From the NCBI GenBank assembly GCA_963989245.1, contig OZ022339.1:31132765-31196764 (forward strand): a stretch of DNA of 64,000 nt, in the 5' to 3' direction. The translations under genes and the position numbers were made by a program. Origin of the DNA: Nansenia antarctica (lineage: Eukaryota > Chordata > Actinopteri > Argentiniformes > Microstomatidae). Numbering within the stretch: the first letter of the stretch is position 1; every line of letters begins with the position of its first letter. The notes under the pieces are model-generated. The model saw only the letters and a list, made by a program, of their open reading frames with translations. It was not told the origin of the DNA and did not search any database. Shown here piece after piece: positions 20,871 to 59,216 of this stretch.

Positions 20871-22557
20871 GTTGTGTAGTTGTTTGCGAGAGATAGGTTT
20901 CACCCAAACAGGTATGGTGCCCGCCTGCTGTCCCTGTCCATGGACCTCGCTGTCCAGCCCTGGACCTGGCCGGCGCCAACACCATTCCACTGACACATGC
21001 CTTCTCTATTTGAACGACCACATCAACCATGAGGTGGACTCGGGCAAGTACTGCGGCATGGTCATGCTGGACCTCCAGAAGGCCTTCGACACAGTAGATC
21101 ACCACATATTGTTAGATAAACTGAAAGCAATTGGGTTCGATAGAACATCGGTCAGCTGGATGCAATCCTACTTAGAGGGGAGGGAACAGGTGGTTAGTGT
21201 GAACGGAACACTGTCCCCCCCCCCTCCCAGTGACCTGCGGCGTTCCACAAGGAAGCATATTGGGACCCTTACTGTTCCTAATATATGTGAATGACATGTC
21301 ATCAGCATGTGATTGCAATTTGTTCCTGTTCGCGGATGACTCGGCTCTGCTGGTCTCTGACAGGGACATATTGCAGGTGGAAAAAGCGCTAAGCACTGAA
21401 CTGAGTAGAATCTGCATCTGGCTAGCTGACAATAAACTATCAATACACCTAGGTAAAACTGAAACCATCCTATACGGATCCCCATCTAAACTCAGAAAGG
21501 CTGAACATTTTAAAATAAAAGTGGGTAACATTAATATCACAAGAAAAGAGGATATTACATACCTGGGCTCCATCTTAGAGGCAAATCTTTCCGGAGATAA
21601 AATGGCAGCAAAAGTCATCAAAAAAGTGAACCATAGAACTAGATTCTTGTACAGGATATCCTCACTTGTCAGTAAAAACACACTGAGGACCCTATCAGGA
21701 GCTCTCATTCAATGTCACTTCGACTATGCCGTAACATCATGGTACTATAGAACCACAAAGGCCCATAAAACAAGACTCCAGACAGCCCAAAATAAACTGG
21801 TTAGGCTTCTGCTAGGCCTCAACCCTAGGACACATCTAACCGCTGCTCATTTTTTGAGCCTTGATTGGCTACGAGTAGTTGACAGAGTGCAGCAGCTTGC
21901 ACTGGGCCTGGTCTTCAAGATTCGCTACACCACAAAGACACCCAAGTACCTGTCAACATACTTCCAAAAAGTGAACAACGTCCACACATACAACACCAGA
22001 GGAAGCTCCACGAACCACGTTCAACCGCGTTGCACCACAAACAAGGGGTTTGCAAACTATGCAGTAAAAATGTGGAACGCCCTTCCTATAATCTTAAAGG
22101 AGTGCAAAACACTGCCCACCTTCAAAACCACTCTCAAAAAACATTTACAGGAGGCTGCAATCCGTAACTGGACCCTCTAAATCAAAAATCAGATTAAAAG
22201 ACCCGAACTACCCACTGTACATACTTTGTGTTTTGTCCCCCGCCCCCACCTGTGGTGTATGTCCCCACCTGCCCTACCCGCTGTACATACCTGATGTTTT
22301 GTTGTATTGTTCTTCCCATGATGGATGTATTTTTATCTTGTAGATAGTAATAGTTATTTGTCTGTATTATCTTGTAGATAGTACTAGTTTGTTTTGTCGG
22401 TCTTACATGTAACGATGAATTGAGAATCAAGGACCCCAATTGAAATAAGCCAGTGGCTTTCTTGGGTTTTTATCCTGTTAGTTGACCATGTATGTAATAT
22501 GTACTTTCATGTACCTACTTCTGCAAATCTTCTAATAAAGTTTTCAATCAATCAATC
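20871..22557 (+). mobile_element. Non-LTR retrotransposon (CR1/L2/Rex1 group), copy 2, 5' truncated
   Basis: Reverse-transcriptase motifs are present: LDLQKAFDTVDH (motif A, about 21067-21102), then after a frameshift near 21225 CGVPQGSILGPLLF and the catalytic LFLFADDSALL. The open frame continues to 22180 (ending LQEAAIRNWTL). A 3' UTR follows, with a (CAAT)n tail at about 22541-22557. The endonuclease half is absent. The C-terminal portion is nearly identical to 17052-17999. Confidence 0.9.
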
Positions 22558-25500
22558 ACACCAAACATGCCATCCAGACTATTGTCTCCCACCGGACTCC
22601 CACCACCACAAATAAGGTAATACATGGCGCAAATATGAGAAACGTATTACCCATTTCATTAAGTATTCCCTCGAGTCAGTCCCAGTGTCAAAATGACATC
22701 TCCATGGCAATTTTGAATATCAGGTCCCTATCGAACAAAAAAACATTTATCATAAATGAGCTCATTTGTGATAGAAAACTCGATTGTATGCTACTCACAG
22801 AAACCTGGCTAGATACAAATGGAGCAGCAGCCCTTATTGAGGCATCTCCCCCCAACTACAGTTTTTTCCAATCAATCAGAAATGGAAAAAAGGGGGGAGG
22901 AACAGCTACCATAGCTTCAAATAATCTAAACTGCAAGAGCATATCCTTTGATATATTCTCCTCCTTTGAATATCATGCCACAGTTATGGCATGCCAACCA
23001 CCTATTCTAACGGTAACTGTATACAGGCTGCCGAAACCAGCCCCTACCTTCCTACCTGACTTCTCTGAGTTCCTATCCATTATCCATCCCAACTATGATA
23101 GGATTATTATCACTGGAGATTTTAATTTTCATGTTGATAATGAGGCTGACTTGAGGGCTAGGGATTTTATTGACCTCTTGAAATCTATGGATTTTATCCA
23201 ACATGTCAATGAACCCATGCACTCACAATCATGGCCATACCCTTGATCTTGTGATTACAAAGGGTCTTGAGGTCTCAATATCAGGTATCAGCGACCTGGC
23301 CCTCTCTGACCATTTCTGTATTTTCTTTACCATTGTAACACGTAAAGCTGAAAGCAATGCTGAACGTGTTGTTAAAAAACGTTATCTTACCCCTGCAGTG
23401 GCTGAGAATTTCAAAGCTTTAATGAACAGTAATCACACAACTCCCACGTTATATGAAAACGACTTAGTAATTACCTTTAACAATAAAGTAAAAATGGCCC
23501 TAGACTCCCTGGCACCTACCAAACTAAAAAAGGTTGGAGCCAAGAGGAGAGAACCATGGCGTAACAGTGAAATAAACCTCCTTAAGAGAACATGTAGGAA
23601 AGCTGAGCGCAGATGGAGAAAGAGCAAATTACAGGTTGATCAGAATATTTTTAAAGAACATCTATCTGCCTTTAACTTGGCAATGCGAAATGCTAGGAAA
23701 AATCACTTCTCAAATATAATATCTACAAACAAGAATAACCCCAGGGTCTTGTTCTCGACAATTGATTGCCTTGTAAACCCTGCTCCTAGAACACTAGACG
23801 GCGCAGCCTCTGTCACCAAATGCGAGGAATTTGCAGCCCACTTCAGGGATAAGATAACAAATATTAGAATGTGTATTACTCAGGAAAGACTAGGTTTGTG
23901 TAACACTGTAGATCCGTCACCACAGAACATGACTATGAGCATGTTCACCATGATTAGTACTGAAACATTAGGTAAAATTGTGTCACAGCTTAAACCATCT
24001 ACGTGTCCTCTTGACCCTATTCCTACCACTTTTTTTAAGGACATTTTTGAATCTGTGTCTGATGACGTACTAGGCATTGTAAATCACTCCCTACTTAAAG
24101 GGATATTTCCAGCGGCGCTTAAAACTGCCCTGGTTAGACCCACCCTGAAGAAAAGTAACCTAGATCCTTCTGATCCAAAAAACTGTAGACCAATATCCAA
24201 TCTCACTTTTCTAAGCAACATTTTAGAAAAGGCAGCGTACAAACAGCTTCATGAATTCTTAGTCTTAAATAATAGGTATGACCCACTTCAGTCAGGTTTC
24301 CAATCATACCACAGCACAGAAACCGCTTTACTTAAGGTAACTAATGACCTTAGGATAAATGCAGACTCGAAAAAACTCTTGATTCTTGTACTCTTAGACT
24401 TAAGTGCAGCCTTTGATACGGTAGACCATTCCATACTTATTGAGAGACTTCAAAACTGGGTTGGCCTCTCAGGTCCGGTCTTAAACTGGTTCAGGACTTA
24501 CCTGGCTGACCGAGACTACTTTGTAGCCCTTGGTGACCATAAGTAAAACAATTATAGCGCAACCTGTGGAGTTCCCCAGGGGTCAATTTTAGGACTGTTG
24601 CTTTTTAGTCTATACATGCTACCCCTCAGTTCTGTTATCAAGAGGCATAGCGTTAACTACCACAGCTATGCTGACGACACTCAGCTTTATATCTCAGTAA
24701 CTCCCAACGACTACAAGATGATCGACCACCTGATAGATTGTATTGCTGATATTAATATTTGGATGACACAACATTTTCTCCAACTCAATCAAGAAAAAAC
24801 AGAGGTATTGATCATTGGCGAGAAAACTGGGAGAGAGAAATTATCTGCACACTTGAAAACACTAGCTCTTAACACTAAGTGTCAGGCTAGGAATCTTGGT
24901 GTCATAATTGACCCAGATCTAAATTTTGAAACTCATATTAATAATACTATTAAAACATCCTTCTACCATTTAAGAAACATCACTAAGGTACAATCATTTC
25001 TCTCCCAGGCAGACACCGAAAGATTAATGCATGCGTTTGTTACTAGTAGGCTAGATTACTGTAATGCTCTCCTGACAGGTCTCCCCAAAAAAATGATTAA
25101 TAGACTACAAATGGTTCAGAATGCTGCTGCTCGTGTCCTTACTAGGACCAAACGAAGAGCGCACATCACACCTGTCTTGAGATCACTACACTGGCTCCCT
25201 GTCAGTTATAGAATAGACTTTAAGATCCTTTTACTAGTCTATAAATCACTCCACTGCGATGCGCCCAATTACATGGTGGACATGCTCATAAGATACACAC
25301 CAGCTAGACCCCTAAGGTCTAGTGGCACGGAACTTCTAATAGTGCCAGAGGATAGGACTATAAGAGATTTGGAGGATCAGCTTTTGGCATATATGCTCCT
25401 AGATTGTGGAACACCCTACCTGAGGGCTTGAGGTTGTCTAAAACTCTGGAAATTTTTAAGCGAGACCTCAAAACCTACTTATTCAATGTCGCCTTTTGCT

Positions 25501-26315
25501 ACTAAGGGGAGACATTGGACATTATAGAACTAGGATCACTAGGCCATTACACCATACTCGTGTTTTGAGATTTGTGTTGACAGGAAAAAGGACCTGGGTG
25601 CTGATGAGGCACTGTCAGCTCCCAGTAGCACCTAGAGCAGTACTGGAATCGGTACCAGGATGTACCTGGACCACCATCAGGTTGTATTGCTGTCATCTTT
25701 ATTGTGTTGTTGCATCATAACTGCGCTTAAGATTCTCTTTTGGCAGGACCTGTGCCCTTGCTGGATGCAGAACGATGCAGATATAACACTACATTTATGG
25801 ACAGTGTGTACGCCGATAATATGCATGGAACTTTTCCTGGATACATGGTGTACAGGTTTTTCGCCCTTGCTTGCTTGCTTTGCGCCGGTGGTCCTTGGGC
25901 CTCCCCTTGGGGGCCCCCGGCTGCCCCGTGTGCTTGGTCTGTTCCGCCGCCGGGGCACCTGCTTGGCCGTCCTTGTGCGGGGCCTTTGTGGTCTGTGCTT
26001 GCTTGGCTGGGCCGGATGTGCTGGTGGTGGGGCGGGCTGGGTGTGTGGGGCGGCGGGGGCTCCCCGGGGGGGGGGGTGTGGGGGCCCACCGCTGGGTGCT
26101 GGTAGGCAAACTGGCTAGTAGTCGCTCTATGTGTAGAGGGCTGCAAGGGAATTTTCCTGGCTACATAGTGTACAGGTTTTTACTTTTGCCTGCTTGCGGC
26201 TCTGTCAGTATTGATTGATTGACTGAGAATGTTCATTATGTGAAGCGCATTGAGTTGCATCTTGTAAGAAATGCGCTATACAAATAAAATTTGATTTGAT
26301 TTGATTTAGTATTCC
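22558..26315 (+). mobile_element. L2-type non-LTR retrotransposon, nearly full ORF2 with a few lesions
   Basis: The apurinic endonuclease domain (SMAILNIRSLSNKKTFIINE, LLTETWLD, IIITGDFNFHVDN) is in 22635-23246. After a frameshift near 23225 the frame at 23203-24546 carries LALSDHFCIFF and the RT (KNCRPISNLTFLSNILEK, LLDLSAAFDTVDHSIL). One TAA at 24544-24546 interrupts it; the same frame then resumes with CGVPQGSILGLLLF and HSYADDTQLYISV to 25431. A second frameshift near 25385 breaks the C terminus. The 3' end is ATAAAATTTGATTTGATTTG, the usual L2 tail. It begins directly after the tail of the preceding LINE. Confidence 0.9.
25832..26180. repeat. GC-rich segment in the L2 3' region between direct repeats
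   Basis: TTTTCCTGGATACATGGTGT at 25832 is repeated as TTTTCCTGGCTACATAGTGT at 26152, each followed by ACAGGTTTTT. Between them, about 25870-26110 is very G/C-rich, including a G10 run near 26066-26075. Overlapping open frames on both strands (proline- or glycine-rich) look like composition artefacts. Confidence 0.7.
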
Positions 26316-27032
26316 ATTGAATTGACTTGCCACGAGCCAAAATAGGAGGCTTGCAGTGCACTTGAGAGTGGGCCTGTCTTAAATAGGACCCCTTATGGCA
26401 GTGTCACATGCAGCTCCCTTCATTAGGGTAAAGCCCAGTTTATGCTTCTGCGTAAAATCTACGCCGTAGGCTACGCGGGCCTACGCAAGCTACGGGCTGT
26501 CACCCCAAGCACCATTAGGCCTCTGTGAAACCACAGCCTCACACTCCTTCATCTCCCTGTCTGCTGCATCTACATTCAGAGTTAGAACTGTACTCCAATG
26601 GCAGAGTAGCTACCTGTATCTTGGAAAGCATAGTAGACAGTCTTTACTTAGAAAATGTATATTCAATCAACAGAAAATATTTATTTACAAAACATAACAG
26701 CTTTATACAAATTGTCAAAGTACAATAATGTCAGCAACATTTAGTCAAAGTATTTATAAGTGGATAAATCACAAAAAACAGTATGAATAACAAGTCCATG
26801 CATTCAATACCAGAAGAACCATCCTCTTGGCCTATTCTCTCTGAATAACACGTTATCTATCAATAATGTCTTACTCAGAGAGATGCAATTTGTTAATAGA
26901 AATATGAATGCCCAACTTACATATAAAAGAAAAAAACAGAAGAAAAAAACAGGTGCCTTTGACCTTTGACCATGCATAGTGAAATACAGTACCACAGTGT
27001 GCCTAAAGGACAGTTTGGCTCTGGTTTGTGCT
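26316..27032 (-). other. Intergenic region and putative mgmt 3' UTR
   Basis: No gene is seen. 26430-26510 has a CpG-containing repeat-like block (TTATGCTTCTGCGTAAAATC, CTACGCGGGCCTACGC). A TTTATT near 26686 reads AATAAA on the minus strand and could end the mgmt transcript. Much of the remainder is AT-rich. Confidence 0.45.
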
Positions 27033-27647
27033 TCAGCCTTCCTTTTGGACCTTCTCATGGGTGAGCAGCCATTGTTTCAGGTGATTCCCCCGGCCGCCCA
27101 TGTACGCCCCACTCCGCCCACTGCTGGAGATGACCCTGTGGCATGGGATGAGGAGGGGAACCGGGTTCCTCCTCATGACCTGTCCCACCGCTCTCGCGGC
27201 CATGGGATTTCCCGCCATCTCCGCCAGGCGTTTGTACGACACAGTCTCTCCCAGCTTCACGTCCCTCGCAAGGGTCTGCAAAACCCGGCTGGTGAACCCA
27301 TCTCCATGCAGGGCCGGGTGGTGAAAGGCAGGGAGAGGGAGTCTAGTTATGGCCCCCGGCTCACTGAAGTAGGCCTGGAGCCAGTCAATGCAGCGCTGTA
27401 ACTCTGGGCATGCCTCTGCTTGGCCATCGGTGACCGTGACCACACACCCGGGAGAGGCCTGGTGCTCCTGGTCACTCCTTTCAGCAGGTACGACACCACA
27501 GATCAGGAGGGTGTGTACACCATTCTCACATCCTTTGACCTGGATGTTCCCCAGGGGGCTGAGCAGGGAGATTGTCCTCTGTGTGCACTGACTCTCACCT
27601 TGACGCTGGGTCCTCATCACACTATCTCTCATTAAACTATTCATCAT
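27033..27647 (-). CDS. mgmt: Methylated-DNA--protein-cysteine methyltransferase (MGMT), single exon
   Basis: Up to 204 aa with no intron. MGMT removes O6-alkyl groups from guanine by suicide transfer to one cysteine. The active-site motif IPCHRV is intact (Cys about residue 169 from the first ATG). Also present are FTSRVLQTLARDVKLGETVSY with the DNA-contact tyrosine region (SYKRLAEMAGNP) and the recognition-helix arginine in AARAVGQVMRRNPVPLL. The N-terminal lobe is recognisable from SPLGNIQVKG. In-frame ATGs at 27647, 27644, 27632 and 27617 are all possible starts; the ATG at 27617 (MRTQRQ) gives a length closer to the usual family start. Human MGMT has several coding exons and lies on another chromosome (my memory), so this intact intronless copy is either a retrogene or an intron-poor fish form. 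It is divergent from mthfd1. Confidence 0.9.
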   Translation of the reverse strand: MMNSLMRDSVMRTQRQGESQCTQRTISLLSPLGNIQVKGCENGVHTLLICGVVPAERSDQEHQASPGCVVTVTDGQAEACPELQRCIDWLQAYFSEPGAITRLPLPAFHHPALHGDGFTSRVLQTLARDVKLGETVSYKRLAEMAGNPMAARAVGQVMRRNPVPLLIPCHRVISSSGRSGAYMGGRGNHLKQWLLTHEKVQKEG

Positions 27648-28012
27648 TACCCCTGCTTACAATTTATCAAAACTGCCCCCAAATAATAGCAAACGCTTCT
27701 TCCTGGTCAACATGTTCTGGTCTTCCCAATACAGTTCTCTGATAGGTTGACGGTGGTTGACAGTTACTCCACCCCCCAGTGTATTGCTCCACCTTCTCGC
27801 ATGCCTCTCGTTACGTTTTCTTGTATTCTTGAAAGTTTTTTAAGTGTGTATATCGAACAGTGCCTAACTACATTATTTAACTGTGCTACGCTACTGGCGT
27901 TCGTGTTCATCTCTGCTGTGTAAACCTGCGACTCTACACCACACACTGGTCAGCGGAATCCCAGCCAGAGCAGGATCTGTCTTCACAGGAACGAGCTGTC
28001 ACAACCTAAACC
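27648..28012. promoter_or_regulatory. Candidate bidirectional promoter between mgmt and mthfd1
   Basis: Only 365 bp separate the two start codons, and the genes point away from each other. The stretch contains an ATTGCTCCACC-type CCAAT-like element and no obvious TATA box for either gene. Shared promoter activity is an inference from spacing and orientation. Confidence 0.5.
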
Positions 28013-56503
<28,491 letters not shown>

Positions 56504-57548
56504 ACGGGCTACCCACGCCTACTTTCCTTGTAAGTGTGTAAGCAGCTGTACATGTGACAAGACTGCAACGTCCTGGAGCTGGAGCACATGTTGCTGATGT
56601 TGACAATGATTCTAATTTATTATTTCTCCTCCTCCTGTCTGTCTGTCTGTCTGTCTGTGTCTCACTCTTTCTCTCTCCGTCTCTCTCTCTTTCCATATCT
56701 CTCACTCTCTTTCCATCCCCCCTTTCTCTGTCTCACTCTTTCTCTCCTTTTCCATCTCTCTCACTCTCTTTCCATCCCCCCCTCTCTCTTTCCATCCCCC
56801 CCTCTCTCTCTTTCTGTCTCTCTCACTCTCTTTCCACCACCCTCCCCTCTCTCTCTGTCTCACTCTCTCTCTCTCGCTCTCTCTCTCTCTTTCCATCTCA
56901 CTCTTTCCACCCCCCCCCCCCCCCCCTCTCTCTCCGTGCACACAGCTAGTCTGCCGCCCGCCCACTGAGCCATGATGGAGAAATAACTGGAAGTCACTTC
57001 CTCTTCCTGTCAATTAACGTCCAGTATTTTTCACTCAGCCGCTGACATCTGTCAATACTTCATTCGCTTTGCCTGTCTGGTCACTGAAGGGTAAATTAAG
57101 AAACTTCATTAATTAGGAAACGGTTCACTCCCCTGAGACTAACCCTTTATTAACATCTTAGCGGGGGTGGGGGGAATGGTTTTGTTTACATTCCTTTGAT
57201 ATTGGCTTGCAGATATAAACAAACCTGCCCTGGATGACTGTGATCACTGTAGAGGTAATGGTACAGTGATGCATTTCTGATTTATACATTTGAGGTCGAT
57301 TTATGCTGTCATGGACTGGTGCCTTTGTGTTGAAAATGACGCAGAAGAAAATGTCAACCATGCCTTACAAAAGTGTTGTGAAAAATGTTTTTGTTTAATG
57401 TTCTTAATTGTCCCTCTTTCCAAAAAAAAATAAATAAATCCTTGTCTAATTAAAATGATCAATGTATTATCCTATGTTGAAGCACTGAACACTAATTGAG
57501 CCTGTGATGCAGAGAATGAATGGTTCTGACATTTTGTATCAGAATAAA
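56504..57548 (+). other. mthfd1: mthfd1 3' UTR
   Basis: Runs from the TAG stop (56501-56503) to the polyadenylation signal. 56630-56935 is a long imperfect CT-rich tract with a C-run at 56910-56926; the rest is unique. Confidence 0.65.
57543..57548 (+). terminator. mthfd1: Polyadenylation signal for mthfd1
   Basis: AATAAA in CAGAATAAAGTG, followed after about 20 bases by GT-rich sequence (TATGTTC, GTCTGTCTG). An alternative AATAAA lies near 57430. Confidence 0.6.
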
Positions 57549-58363
57549 GTGAATTAAAGTATGTTCAACTGTAAAGCGTCTGTCTGTTAATTGAAGCGTC
57601 AAAACAAATTCCATGAACCAGCTGTAGGTGTAACAAATTCATCTCTACAGGGCAAATTTGCAGCACAGGAATAAATAAAATAAATAAAAATGAATTGGAA
57701 AATATGCTATTTTCTACTGTGAGGATTTCTCTACTGTTTAGTTTAATTATGTATTTCACAACCATAATGATCTCTCCTGTCTTGTCTTGTATTGTACAAG
57801 TGTGTGGGTGTTTTTAGCCTCTAGTCTAGGAATTAGTTGTGTGGCTGGTGACAAGAGAATGTCTTCATTATAAAGATTAATACAGTAGTCTGACACAGAC
57901 CACCAGCTGGGGCTCAGCCCAATACACACACAGAGAGAGGGGGAGCAAGGCTGCTTTCATATGCTGCTAATTCCAGGAGAGATCCGGAGAAACCTCCACC
58001 GTGCCTCACCACTATTCAAAACTGATATGAGATTTTTCTCCAGTCAAATATTTTGATTGATCGAGGTTGAGATGTTACCAATAGCCCATTCTCTTAGGGT
58101 GAATGGGTTCATCATAAAGGCTCAGGCTGCAACACGAGAGGGATTCGTCATAATCACATACAGTTCGAGTGGCAAGACACTAGGATAGGTAAGTTGCACT
58201 GACGACAGAAATCCATGATAGGCTACCCACTTTCCTTTCCTATTGACTAATGCATGGTGGGAGTGGTAGGGAACATCATCTTTAGTAACCGTGCGTCATG
58301 GAGACCGCGTGGGACACTCCGGTTGCAGAGGAGAGAGATCTCCAGTAGGTGCGCGGCGCCGGG
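57549..58363. other. Intergenic region between mthfd1 and the AKAP5-like gene
   Basis: No repeat or gene recognised. The last 100 bp become G/C-richer (GGTGCGCGGCGCCGGG), compatible with a promoter or first exon of the next gene. Confidence 0.45.
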
Positions 58364-58415
58364 ATGTCCACAGGTCTCATGGAATTGAGGAATACGATCT
58401 CGAGTTTTATATACA
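58364..58415 (+). other. akap5: Candidate 5' exon end and upstream ORF of the AKAP5-like gene
   Basis: GC-rich sequence leads to the donor-like CA|GTAAGTA at 58416. Joined to the acceptor TCCTCAG (ending 59156), an ATG at 58364 reads in frame across the junction for about 30 codons and stops at TAA 59195-59197, 19 bases before the main ATG. This would be an upstream ORF in the leader. Human AKAP5 also has a noncoding first exon (recalled). The exon is unproven. Confidence 0.35.
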
Positions 58416-59216
58416 GTAAGTAGAATATTAATTTCACTCAGATATGCTCGATCACTTGTGCAAGCAATCAAACATGAACAGATGTAATGAATTTAATTGA
58501 AAGTCCTTTAATTAATTAGCTAATATGCATAACTTGATTGTAGCCTAATCTTTTTCAAGAATACTAAACACATATTGCGCGAGGTTGTGTGTTAGTTACG
58601 ACATAAAAAGATACTATCTTTGATTTGCTAAAATGCTCATTCCTCTTCATGTAATTGTAATGACAAATTCAATATTCATCGCTGGATGAGTCATTGAGGT
58701 AAAAATAGACAACTAATGTTGGGTCAAAATAGTCAGTAGCCTAATTGGCAAATTAGCTTATAATTGTGACCCATTGATGGAGGCTACTGACAGTATCTAA
58801 TATAGAGGTGCATGACAGAAGGAATTGGGATTTATGAATACTGCTGAATATGCTGATTATATAGTCTTTAGTCTATATTTAGTCTATACCATAGTCTAGC
58901 TTTAATTGCAGGCATTTCAGAGCAATTAGCACAGTTTCCCTTAAGAATATGACAAAACTCTCAAAACAGCTTTCAACTGTATATGAAGGTGTAGATTTGT
59001 GCACCGCACAGCTTGCTTACAATTTTGTGTAAGGAATTAAAACAAATTATATACGATTTCCAATTGATCTGTATAATATGATTTAATTTCCCTTGGCAGT
59101 TATCCAATAATTCCTTAATATGTGTGTTTATTCATATTGCTTTATTTTCTCCTCAGGGTCATTAAAGATTGTGTCCCCGGGCGTCGGCGTTGAGTAATGT
59201 TCTGACACGTACAGTA

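Noticed and set aside
25727..26218. Overlapping proline- or glycine-rich ORFs
   Set aside because: Produced by GC-rich composition inside a LINE 3' region, open on both strands.
59169..59216. An earlier start for the AKAP5-like protein
   Set aside because: The frame is open but has no ATG before 59217; only a TTG is available.
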